A stretch of 64,000 nucleotides of DNA, from NCBI GenBank assembly GCA_964651475.1, contig CAZYXV010000011.1:69714-133713 (forward strand), read 5' to 3'. The translations under genes were made by a program, and so were the position numbers. Origin of the DNA: JBGSMF01 sp964651475 (lineage in GTDB: Bacteria > Chloroflexota > Anaerolineae > Fen-1058). Below, piece after piece: positions 32,068-39,913 of this stretch. How positions within the stretch are numbered: the first letter of the stretch is position 1; each line of letters opens with the position of its first letter. The notes under the pieces are model-generated. The model was not told the origin of the DNA and did not search any database. It worked only from the letters and a program-made list of their open reading frames with translations.

Positions 32068-33111
32068 ATGGACAAGATGAAGGCGCTCGTATTCAAAGAG
32101 GTGGGCAAGCTGGTGCCGGAGGAAATACCCATCCCCCACGTCAAGGACCCGGACGACGTATTGCTCAAAGTAAGAGCCGTCGGCATTTGCGGCTCGGACG
32201 TCAAAATCCTCGAAGGCAAACATCACTTTAAACCCAACACGGTGCTGGGCCACGAGTTTTGCGGCGAGGTCGTCGAAGTGGGTTCGCACGTTCATTATGT
32301 CAAGTTAGGCGACCGCGTGGCGATTGACAATAATATCCGCTGCGGTTTTTGCTCGTTCTGCCGCATGGGGCTGACCAGCCAGTGCGTCGAGATCAAAACC
32401 AGCGCGTTGGGCGTGATGCGCGACGGCGGCTATGCCGAGTACTGCCTGGTGCCGGAAAAGCAGTGTTATGTGCTGCCGGACGAGATTGACGATATCTTGG
32501 GCACGCAGGTCGAGACCCTGGCGACGGTCGTCAACGGGATGAACACGCTGCTCATGCTGCCCTACGATTACGTGCTGGTGCTTGGCTTTGGCCCGATTGG
32601 TTACCTGTTTGCTCAATTCGCCAAAAATATCGCGGCCAAGGTCGCCGTGACCGAGATTGATCCGTTCCGCATCGGCGTGGCCAGGGAATGTGGGCTGACG
32701 GTATGGAATCCGAACGAAGACGACATTGAAGCCAAAATTACTGACTTTACCCACGGGCGCAAGGCCGACATTGTTATCGAGGCTACGGGCAACGCGCTGG
32801 AGACGGCGCTCAAGTGCGTGACGCCCGGCGGCAAGGTGCTGCCCTTTGGTATGGATTCCAGCATTCGCGCGACGGTGGTGCCCAACGAGATTACGCGCTG
32901 GGCCACCAAGATTCTGGGGCTGTACCTGGGCCAGAACACGATGGTGCCTTCGATTCGGATTTTCCAGGAAAATCGCCTCAATATGAAATCGTTCTTTACC
33001 AAGGTCATCTCGCTGGAACAAGGTATTGGCGCGTTTGACGATCTGGGCCTGGATCTGGCCACTTTGACGCATCATCCCAAGCGCGCGATGAAAATCGTCA
33101 TGAAGGTGTAA
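32068..33111 (+). CDS. Zinc-dependent medium-chain dehydrogenase
   Basis: The 347-residue protein has the catalytic zinc segment GICGSDVKILEGKH and GHEFCGEVVEVG, the four-cysteine structural zinc site CGFCSFCRMGLTSQC, and a Rossmann fold (VLVLGFGPIGYLFAQFA). It oxidises a secondary alcohol with NAD(P). It is not the iolM orthologue, which lies at 36221, so it may act on another inositol isomer, an inosose or a sugar acid of the pathway. ATG 32068 follows AAGGAG with five bases. First enzyme gene of the LacI-controlled operon. Confidence 0.9.
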   Translation: MDKMKALVFKEVGKLVPEEIPIPHVKDPDDVLLKVRAVGICGSDVKILEGKHHFKPNTVLGHEFCGEVVEVGSHVHYVKLGDRVAIDNNIRCGFCSFCRMGLTSQCVEIKTSALGVMRDGGYAEYCLVPEKQCYVLPDEIDDILGTQVETLATVVNGMNTLLMLPYDYVLVLGFGPIGYLFAQFAKNIAAKVAVTEIDPFRIGVARECGLTVWNPNEDDIEAKITDFTHGRKADIVIEATGNALETALKCVTPGGKVLPFGMDSSIRATVVPNEITRWATKILGLYLGQNTMVPSIRIFQENRLNMKSFFTKVISLEQGIGAFDDLGLDLATLTHHPKRAMKIVMKV

Positions 33112-33121
33112 TCTGGGCTTT

Positions 33122-33190
33122 TTCGGACACGGATGAACACCGATGGACACGGATAAAAGAATCCGTGTTCATCCGTGAAACCCGTGTCCC
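33122..33190. repeat. Dispersed palindromic repeat of the CACGGAT type
   Basis: The gap between the two dehydrogenase genes contains repeated and inverted copies of ACACGGAT/ATCCGTGT, including a perfect 8-bp hairpin (33147-33154 with 33161-33168). Such CACGGATGAACACGG repeats are scattered in many environmental genomes. It lies inside the operon but before a good ribosome-binding site. Confidence 0.65.
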
Positions 33191-33204
33191 CATCCGAGGT
33201 AAAT

Positions 33205-34224
33205 ATGAAAGAACAAGTCAACATCGCTGTGATTGGGACTGGCCGCATGGGTAGCGTGCACACGCGCAACCTGGCGCGCCACATTCCGGGGGCGAACCTG
33301 GTAGCCGTGTGCGACATCCGCCTGGAGGTGGCGCAAGCTGTGGCCGACGAGCTGGGTATCCGGCGTGTCGTTCGGGACTATCACGAGCTTTTGGCAGACA
33401 AGGATATTGAAGCGATCCTCATCGCTACCAGCACCGATACGCACGCCTTCATCATCAAGGACGTGGCCGCGGCCGGCAAGCATATCTTTTGCGAAAAACC
33501 GCTGGCGCTCGACCTGCCCAGCATTGACGACGCGCTGGCGGCGGTGGACGAGGCGGGCGTCAAGCTGCAAGTCGGGTTCAATCGCCGCTTTGACAAAAGC
33601 TTTCGGCGCGTGCGCGAAATTGTCGCGTCGGGCGAGATTGGCCGGCCATGCGTCCTGCGCATCACCAACCGCGACCCCGCGCCGCCGTCCCTCGAATACG
33701 CCAGGGCTTCGGGCGGCATGTTCCTGGATATGACGATCCACGACTTTGACATGGCCCGCTACCAGATCGGCGAGGTGGAAGAGGTGTACGCCGTGGGCAA
33801 TGTGCTGGTTGCGCCGGAGCTGGCTGAGGCGAACGACGTAGACACCGATGTCGTCACGCTGCGCTTTGCCAATGGAGCGCTGGGCGTGATTGACAATAGC
33901 CGCCAGGCTGTCTACGGCTATGATCAGCGCCTGGAGGTGTTTTGCTCGGCGGGCGTGGCCATGGCCGGCAACGAGGCGGAAAACACCGTCGTCAAGGGCG
34001 CTGCGGCAGGCTTTCACTCGGCCAGGCCGCCCTACTTTTTCATGCAGCGCTATGCGCCGTGCTACGTGGACGAGGTGCGCGAGTTTATTGAATGTGTCGC
34101 AAGTGACAAGACGCCGCCTGTCACAGGCCGGGATGGGCGGCTGGCGGTGGTGATGGGCTATGCCGCGACCAAATCTTGCCGGGAAAACCGGCCTGTCCGT
34201 TTGAGTGAGGTGGCGGCAGGATGA
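33205..34224 (+). CDS. iolG: Gfo/Idh/MocA-family dehydrogenase, probable myo-inositol 2-dehydrogenase
   Basis: The 339-residue protein has an N-terminal Rossmann motif (VIGTGRMGSVHTRNLA), the family motif GKHIFCEKPLALD with the active-site Lys, and the C-terminal substrate domain with HDFDMARYQIGE. In inositol loci this family oxidises myo-inositol (or D-chiro-inositol) to the corresponding inosose with NAD. ATG 33205 follows GAGG; a longer start at 33175 would extend into the repeat. The stop overlaps the next start as ATGA. Confidence 0.85.
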   Translation: MKEQVNIAVIGTGRMGSVHTRNLARHIPGANLVAVCDIRLEVAQAVADELGIRRVVRDYHELLADKDIEAILIATSTDTHAFIIKDVAAAGKHIFCEKPLALDLPSIDDALAAVDEAGVKLQVGFNRRFDKSFRRVREIVASGEIGRPCVLRITNRDPAPPSLEYARASGGMFLDMTIHDFDMARYQIGEVEEVYAVGNVLVAPELAEANDVDTDVVTLRFANGALGVIDNSRQAVYGYDQRLEVFCSAGVAMAGNEAENTVVKGAAAGFHSARPPYFFMQRYAPCYVDEVREFIECVASDKTPPVTGRDGRLAVVMGYAATKSCRENRPVRLSEVAAG

Positions 34225-35054
34225 AACTGGGCTTTCACAGCGCCACGACTAAAACGAGCGATCTCCAAACAGACGTTCAAGCCGCGGCCCGCGCCGGGTT
34301 CAAATCGCTCGAATTGTGGGCGGACAAGGTGGATTGTTATCTTGCGCACCATTCGTTAGCCGACCTCAGAGCGCTTCTGGCGGATGAGGGCCTTGCTCCG
34401 CTGGCGCTCAACTCGATCGAGTTCATCGCGTTCCGCGGCGACGAGACCAGCCTGGTCCAATCGCGCTGCCGCCAGATGTGCCAGATTGCCCGGGCCATTG
34501 GTTGTCCAACGCTTGTGGTGGTGCCCAGCCCCACGCCTGACCGAACCACGCGGTGGCCCGACGTTGTGGCCGAGCACGTCAAGGTGCTGCGCGATCTGAG
34601 CGACATCGCGGGCGGGTACGGCGTCAGGCTGGCTTTTGAGTTTTTGGGCTTTGGCTGGTGCTCTGTGCGGACGCCGCGCGCGGCTTACGAGATTGTCTGC
34701 AAGACCGGGCGTGACAATGTTGGCATGGTCATTGACGCCGCCCACTTTTACGGCGGCGGCGGGCTGCTGGCGGAAATTGGCCAGCTTGACCCCAACCGCA
34801 TCTATGCCTTTCATCTGGACGATCTCGAGGACGGCCCGAAGGAAGCCATCACAGACGCCGCCCGGCTGATGCCGGGTTTGGGCGTTGTGCCGCTGGGCGA
34901 CATTTGCGCGCAACTGAGGCACATTGGCTACGATGGCCCGTGCTCAATCGAGTTGTTCCGCCCTGAATACTGGGAGTGGGATCCAAATCAAGTCGCCCTC
35001 CAGGCGCGCGAGGCCGCGCTGAGAGTGCTGTCTCCATATTTCAAAATAGAATAA
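34221..35054 (+). CDS. iolI: IolI-like inosose isomerase
   Basis: The 277-residue TIM barrel is very like Bacillus IolI in layout: MKLGFHSATT at the start, HSLADLRALL, LALNSIEF, LSDIAGGYGVRLAFEFLG, VIDAAHFY, IYAFHLDDLEDGPKEAITDAARLMPGLG and SIELFRPEYW. IolI interconverts 2-keto-myo-inositol and 1-keto-D-chiro-inositol. It would let the pathway use D-chiro-inositol as well. Start codon overlaps the iolG stop (ATGA). Metal ligands Glu, Asp, His and Glu lie at the ends of the strands named above. Confidence 0.82.
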   Translation: MKLGFHSATTKTSDLQTDVQAAARAGFKSLELWADKVDCYLAHHSLADLRALLADEGLAPLALNSIEFIAFRGDETSLVQSRCRQMCQIARAIGCPTLVVVPSPTPDRTTRWPDVVAEHVKVLRDLSDIAGGYGVRLAFEFLGFGWCSVRTPRAAYEIVCKTGRDNVGMVIDAAHFYGGGGLLAEIGQLDPNRIYAFHLDDLEDGPKEAITDAARLMPGLGVVPLGDICAQLRHIGYDGPCSIELFRPEYWEWDPNQVALQAREAALRVLSPYFKIE

Positions 35055-35077
35055 GACGATAATACCAGGAGTAAAGA

Positions 35078-36202
35078 ATGTCAATTGATGTAATTCCCAA
35101 GGGGCTGTTGCCCACCGATCAACCCGACCTCTTTTTCGAAGATAATACTGTGGGTCGTTTAAAGAAAGAGGTCTGGGATGCTACAGACGAGCAAATTGAC
35201 GCTATTCTGGCCGAGTATGGCATCCCCTCGCCCGTCGAGTGGGCCAAACCCGGCTCGTACATTCAGACCACGGTGCGCCACCAGGTGGAGGCCAACCGCA
35301 AAAAAAATGACGTGGTCTTTATTCCCGTCGGCTGCACCGAGCTGCACGGCCAGCACACCGTCAGCGCGATGGACACGCTGTTCGTCAGCGCCATCTGCGA
35401 AGGCGTGCGGCGCTACACGGCCAGGCGCGGCGCGCCGGTCAACCTGGCGCTGCCGCCGCTGATGTACGGCGGCCACCCTTATCACCACATGGGCATGCCG
35501 GGCACGGTCATTGTCCGCGAGCACGTTGTGCGCGAGATGATGATTGACGTGATGCTGGGGCTGTGGAACGACGGCTTTCGCAAGCAGCTCATTGTCAACA
35601 ACCATGGCCAACTGTGGATGCTGGAATCGGCGGTGCAAGAGTTTCAAAAGCGATACCAGCTTCCGGGCATTTTCCGGGTGATTGACTGGCATCGCGGCGT
35701 GCGCGAGTTCTTTCGCACCGACGAGCGGGGTGGGGGGCTTTCCACCAATTTTGTCCACGCCGACGAGTCCGAGACTTCGCTGGGGCTATTGCTCTTTCCC
35801 GAGATGGTGGATATGAACTATGCCGTAGACACCGAGGGCAAGAGCTATTTGCCAGATGGTCACTTTGACAAATCGGTAGACCCGTTTGGCCGCCCCAGCC
35901 GCTGGTCTGAAGGCGAGGGCCACTTTGCCATCGAGATCGCAGCCACGCCGGAAGGCGTGGTGGGTCACGCCAAGGCCGGTTCGGCGCACAAGGCCAAGCG
36001 CCCGATGGCGGCGATATTAAAGTACCTGACGCTGTGGCACGACCAGGTGCTCCAAACCTTCCCTGCCGGCACAGTGCCGCCAGTGGAAGAGGTGACGCTG
36101 CGCAGCGCGGCCGAGATGGAACCCTTTTTGCGCGAGCCGCTCAGCCCGGGGTGGAAACCGGTGTACGCGCTCCCGCGTATCGGCCAGGGCACAGAAGTCT
36201 AG
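35078..36202 (+). CDS. iolN: Creatininase-family 3-dehydro-scyllo-inosose hydrolase
   Basis: The 374-residue protein belongs to the creatininase family, with metal-binding segments VFIPVGCTELHGQH, MYGGHPYHHMGMPGT, IVNNHGQ and HADESETSLGL. In the Thermotoga maritima inositol pathway, the family member next to iolM opens the ring of diketo-inositol to 5-keto-L-gluconate. Length and neighbours (iolM and iolO directly downstream) match that role. ATG 35078 follows AGGAG. Confidence 0.85.
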   Translation: MSIDVIPKGLLPTDQPDLFFEDNTVGRLKKEVWDATDEQIDAILAEYGIPSPVEWAKPGSYIQTTVRHQVEANRKKNDVVFIPVGCTELHGQHTVSAMDTLFVSAICEGVRRYTARRGAPVNLALPPLMYGGHPYHHMGMPGTVIVREHVVREMMIDVMLGLWNDGFRKQLIVNNHGQLWMLESAVQEFQKRYQLPGIFRVIDWHRGVREFFRTDERGGGLSTNFVHADESETSLGLLLFPEMVDMNYAVDTEGKSYLPDGHFDKSVDPFGRPSRWSEGEGHFAIEIAATPEGVVGHAKAGSAHKAKRPMAAILKYLTLWHDQVLQTFPAGTVPPVEEVTLRSAAEMEPFLREPLSPGWKPVYALPRIGQGTEV

Positions 36203-36220
36203 GTTGAGAAGGAGTAATAC

Positions 36221-37417
36221 ATGAAGGGCAAAATGCAAGGTGTGACGCTGGTGGCGGATTGGGATCCCAAGCCAGGTTTCAAGCTGGGCGCCAAAGATAT
36301 CGAGGGCCTCCAAACCTATCTGGGCAGCCAGGTGTGGAGAAATCCCCGGCTCGAGATCAGGGAATACGACATTCCTACCCCAGGGCCAGACGAGGTATTG
36401 TTAGAGGTCAAAGCCTGCGGCATCTGCGGATCAGACGTTCACATGGCACAGGCGGATCCGGATGGATATATCTTTTATCCGGGACTGACTGGCTTTCCGA
36501 GCATTCTGGGGCACGAGTTCTCTGGCGTCGTCGTAGAAGCTGGCAAGTATGCTTTTGACAAACGCACCAACAAACCTTTTAAGGGCGGCGAACGGGTGAC
36601 ATCGGAAGAAATGCTGTGGTGTGGGCACTGCCGCCCATGCGCCGATGGGTACCCCAATCATTGTGAGCGGCTGGACGAAGTGGGCTTTAACGTCAACGGC
36701 GCGTATGCCAAATATCTGGTTTTGCCGTCTCGAACCGTTTGGAGCCTGGAGCCACTGGCAGGCGTTTACAAAGGCGATGATATTTTCGTGGCCGGCAGCC
36801 TGGTGGAGCCTACCTCCGTAGCCTATAATGCCGTGATCGAGCGGGGCGGCGGTATCCGTCCGGGGGATCGGGTCGTTATCTTGGGCGGCGGGCCGATTGG
36901 GTTGGCCGCCTGCGCCATTCTCAAGCGGGCCGGGGCTTCAAAGGTCATTATATCCGAGCCTCAAGAGGAACGCACCAGGCTGGCGCTGCAAATGGGCGCC
37001 GATTATGCCATCAACCCGCTCCAGGAAGACTTTGCGGACCGCGTTTTGGAACTGACCGAGGGTATGGGGGCCGATCTCTTTATGGAAGCGACCGGGCTGC
37101 CGACGCTTGTTTATCCGGGTATCGAGCGCGTCATCTGGGAAGGTCGGGCATTGAACAGCACGGTGGTGGTGACGGCGCGCGCGGAAGCCAAAATGCCCGT
37201 GACCGGCGAAGTGCTGCAAGTGCGGCGAGCGCGCATCATTGGCGCCCAGGGCCATTCCGGGCACGGCAACTTTCCGCGCGTGATTGACTGCATGGCCGCC
37301 GGCATGGATATGACGTGCATGAGCACCAAAAAGATCAGCCTGGAAGAATTGCCCGAAAATATTATCCGGTTGCAAACGGACCGGAAGGAATGTAAGGTCA
37401 CATACGTGGCTCGTTGA
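36221..37417 (+). CDS. iolM: scyllo-Inosose 3-dehydrogenase (zinc medium-chain dehydrogenase)
   Basis: The 398-residue protein resembles Thermotoga IolM through its length: DWDPKPGF, GSQVWRNPRLEI, KACGICGSDVHM, DGYIFYPGLTGFPSILGHEF, EEMLWCGHCRPCADGYPNHC, GGGIRPGDRVVILGGGPIG and GAQGHSGHGNFPRVI. It oxidises scyllo-inosose to the 3-dehydro compound with NAD. ATG 36221 follows GGAG. The stop overlaps the next ATG as TGATG. Confidence 0.9.
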   Translation: MKGKMQGVTLVADWDPKPGFKLGAKDIEGLQTYLGSQVWRNPRLEIREYDIPTPGPDEVLLEVKACGICGSDVHMAQADPDGYIFYPGLTGFPSILGHEFSGVVVEAGKYAFDKRTNKPFKGGERVTSEEMLWCGHCRPCADGYPNHCERLDEVGFNVNGAYAKYLVLPSRTVWSLEPLAGVYKGDDIFVAGSLVEPTSVAYNAVIERGGGIRPGDRVVILGGGPIGLAACAILKRAGASKVIISEPQEERTRLALQMGADYAINPLQEDFADRVLELTEGMGADLFMEATGLPTLVYPGIERVIWEGRALNSTVVVTARAEAKMPVTGEVLQVRRARIIGAQGHSGHGNFPRVIDCMAAGMDMTCMSTKKISLEELPENIIRLQTDRKECKVTYVAR

Positions 37418-38268
37418 TGAAACTCTCGATTGTCCTTTCCACTCAACCCGCGCAATTCCAGGCGGCAACCTTCAAGGGCGACCTGGAGACGAACCTGGCG
37501 CGCATCGCGGCGTTGGGCTATGACGGCGTTGAACTGGCGATCCGCAATCCAGGGCTGGTGGATGTTGGTGCGCTGGAATGCCTGGTGCGCAAGCACAACT
37601 TGAGTGTGCCTGCTATTGGCACAGGTCAGGCCTGGGGCGAAGAGGGTCTCTCGTTCACCGATCCCGATTCGTCTGTGCGGCGCGCGGCTATCGAACGCAT
37701 CAAGAGCCATGTGCCTGCCGCAGTTCACCTTAATGCCGGGCGCCCCGCCGTCACCACCACCCCCATCATCATCATCGGGCTGGTGCGCGGCATTGTCAAA
37801 CCGGGCGTGGATCACGCGCAGGCGATGGCGTGGCTGGTGGAGGCTTTGCAAGAATGTTGCGCCGCCGCCCCGGCCGGCGCACGCCTGGCGCTGGAACCCA
37901 TCAACCGCTACGAAACCACGCTCGTCAACAATGTGACGCAAGGGTTAGATTTGATCGAGCGCGTGGGCGCGGATAATTTTGGATTGCTGCTGGATACTTT
38001 TCACATGAACATCGAAGAGCCATCCATCGAAGATAGTATCCGGCAGGCAGGCCGCCACATCTTGCACTTTCACGTGGCCGACTCAAACCGCTGGCATCCC
38101 GGCGCGGGCCACCTGGATTTCCGCGCGCTGCTGGAGATGCTTGCCCAGACGGGCTACCAGGGCTTTGTCTCCGGCGAGTTTATGCCGCTACCCGATGCAC
38201 CAACTGCCGCCCGGCGGGCCATTGAGCATCTGCGCGCCGTTCAAGCCGCGATGGTGGTTGGCAAGTAG
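37417..38268 (+). CDS. iolO: 5-Keto-L-gluconate epimerase
   Basis: The 283-residue TIM barrel resembles Thermotoga IolO: MKLSIVLST, FKGDLETNLARIAALGYDGVE, IGTGQAWGEEGLSFT, IIGLVRGIVKPG, LEPINRYETT, LLDTFHMNIEEPSI and FHVADSNRWHPGAGHLDF. It converts 5-keto-L-gluconate to D-tagaturonate. Relative to my memory of the Thermotoga protein there is a short insert before IIIIGLVRG (residues about 102-115). ATG 37417 overlaps the iolM stop. A terminator-like hairpin follows at 38296. Confidence 0.9.
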   Translation: MKLSIVLSTQPAQFQAATFKGDLETNLARIAALGYDGVELAIRNPGLVDVGALECLVRKHNLSVPAIGTGQAWGEEGLSFTDPDSSVRRAAIERIKSHVPAAVHLNAGRPAVTTTPIIIIGLVRGIVKPGVDHAQAMAWLVEALQECCAAAPAGARLALEPINRYETTLVNNVTQGLDLIERVGADNFGLLLDTFHMNIEEPSIEDSIRQAGRHILHFHVADSNRWHPGAGHLDFRALLEMLAQTGYQGFVSGEFMPLPDAPTAARRAIEHLRAVQAAMVVGK

Positions 38269-38295
38269 GCAAACAAGCAATCGCTTTGCATACAA

Positions 38296-38338
38296 AAGCG
38301 CCTCGCAGGTCAACACTTGCGGGGCGCTTGATTTATTG
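38296..38338 (+). terminator. Terminator at the end of the inositol operon
   Basis: Arms 38296-38307 and 38318-38329 form a 12-bp stem with one G-T pair and a 10-base loop, followed by GATTTATT. Located 28 bases after the iolO stop. Confidence 0.7.
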
Positions 38339-38361
38339 CCCGCACAGGCTGCGGGTGTGTC

Positions 38362-38389
38362 TTGACTCTACTCAATTCCCAGGTATACT
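38362..38389 (+). promoter_or_regulatory. Promoter of the CPBP-mgsA unit
   Basis: TTGACT (38362-38367) and TATACT (38384-38389) are 16 bases apart, about 100 bases before the start codon at 38493. Confidence 0.7.
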
Positions 38390-38492
38390 TTTAGATGGGA
38401 CAGCGGGCCGTTGGGTGACGCATTGTTGAACTTGGACAACTTTTTCAAATAGCTGCTTTTCTGGCAAAGAGATTTCATCACCAAGGAGGCTT

Positions 38493-39368
38493 ATGATAAA
38501 CAAGGAAATCCGCAATGTTGGTTTGTTCGCCCTGATTTGCTTTCTATTCTCGTGGCCCATTTTCTTTGCAGTGGATGCGTGGGCTGTCCCAATGTTTGTA
38601 CGGCAAGACAACCTGGCAGCGGCGAGATTGACCCTGGTCTTTGGGCATCTGCTGGGCATGTTGGGGCCGGCATGTGCTGCTTGGGTCATGTGTCGCGTGT
38701 TGGGTAAAGGAGTGTTGCCGGCCTGGCGCTGGAGCCGCCCCAAGTATTACCTGTGGGGGGTTATAGCGGCTCTCGCGTTGTGGACTTTGCCCGGCGTCAT
38801 TGGCCTTGCCTTGGGCGATACCATTGATGCGCCGATTGAGACGCACGTTTGGATCATGATCGGCGCCATGGTGTTGGGTGGTTGGTTGGCGGGAATGGGA
38901 GAAGAGATAGGCTGGTGCGCCTACGCCCTGCCGTACCTTTCACCCAAGATCGGCCGCGCGCGCGCAGTCATTGTTTCGGGCGTCATTCGCGGGCTGTGGC
39001 ACTGGCCTGTGTTAATGGGGGGCGTCATAGCCCAGGTGGCTGCCGGCGAAAAAACCTGGACACAGCTCCTGGTGCTTTCGGTGGTGGTGGCTTTCCAGTT
39101 GGCGCTCAGCAATGTCTTTTTTGGAGCCGTGTTTGGCTGGATTTGGTATCGCACGGAAAGCATGCCCCTGGTCGGGTGGCTGCATCAATGGTACGATTTG
39201 GCCCGAGACACGACCATCTTGTTGCTGGTTGGATATGGAAGTACGTTGTGGGCCACTACGATAACCGGGATTATCTTTACCGGGTTTGGCTGCTGGCTGC
39301 TGATTCGCGTGGGGCGAGAAGAAGGAACGAGCGCCAATACATTCTTCAAGCCCGTACAAAAGGATTAA
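38493..39368 (+). CDS. CPBP-family intramembrane protease-like protein with altered motif 1
   Basis: The 291-residue membrane protein has about eight helices. Motif 1 is GEEIGWCAYALP: the Glu pair is present but the conserved Arg of EExxxR is Cys. Motif 2 is IRGLWHWP (His present) and motif 3 is SNVFFGAVFGWIWYRT. The family includes type II CAAX proteases and bacteriocin-immunity proteins. ATG 38493 follows AAGGAGG closely. mgsA follows after four bases. The Arg change makes catalysis uncertain. Confidence 0.82.
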   Translation: MINKEIRNVGLFALICFLFSWPIFFAVDAWAVPMFVRQDNLAAARLTLVFGHLLGMLGPACAAWVMCRVLGKGVLPAWRWSRPKYYLWGVIAALALWTLPGVIGLALGDTIDAPIETHVWIMIGAMVLGGWLAGMGEEIGWCAYALPYLSPKIGRARAVIVSGVIRGLWHWPVLMGGVIAQVAAGEKTWTQLLVLSVVVAFQLALSNVFFGAVFGWIWYRTESMPLVGWLHQWYDLARDTTILLLVGYGSTLWATTITGIIFTGFGCWLLIRVGREEGTSANTFFKPVQKD

Positions 39369-39372
39369 CGAT

Positions 39373-39885
39373 ATGAGTGACCGAAAAATCGCTATAGAAC
39401 GAAATAAAAAAATTGCTCTCGTGGCGCACGACAACCAGAAACAGGCCCTGGTAGAGTGGGCCAGGTACAACCACGATCTCTTGGCGCACCACAAGGTGTA
39501 CGCCACCGGCACCACCGGCCGGCTGCTGGAACGCGAGCTGGGCTTTGAAATCGTCAAGCTCCAAAGCGGGCCGCTGGGCGGCGATCAACAAATTGGCGCC
39601 AAGATTGTAGAAGGCGAGATTGATTTTCTAATCTTTTTCTGGGACCCGCTCGAACCGCAGCCCCACGACCCCGACGTCAAGGCGCTCTTGCGGATGGCGG
39701 TGGTGTGGAATATTCCGATTGCTTGCAATCGGGCCTCGGCTGATTTCATCATCTCCTCACCGTTGATGGATGCGGAATATGATCGCCTGGTGCCCGATTA
39801 CGAGGAGCATCGCATTCGCAAGATCGCCCAGGGCGAACAAGCGGATCGGGGCTTTGCCCCAAAACGTCCTGCGGATAGCTTGTGA
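39373..39885 (+). CDS. mgsA: Methylglyoxal synthase
   Basis: The 170-residue protein converts dihydroxyacetone phosphate to methylglyoxal and phosphate, a bypass that relieves sugar-phosphate stress. Motifs are KIALVAHDNQK, ATGTTGRLLE, SGPLGGDQQIGA, FFWDPLEPQPHDPDVKALLR (catalytic Asp and neighbours) and NRASADFIISS. ATG 39373 follows AAAGGA. Located four bases after the membrane protein gene, probably co-transcribed. Confidence 0.96.
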   Translation: MSDRKIAIERNKKIALVAHDNQKQALVEWARYNHDLLAHHKVYATGTTGRLLERELGFEIVKLQSGPLGGDQQIGAKIVEGEIDFLIFFWDPLEPQPHDPDVKALLRMAVVWNIPIACNRASADFIISSPLMDAEYDRLVPDYEEHRIRKIAQGEQADRGFAPKRPADSL

Positions 39886-39913
39886 GGGCAAGTTAGCGGC
39901 GGGAGGCCGCGCT

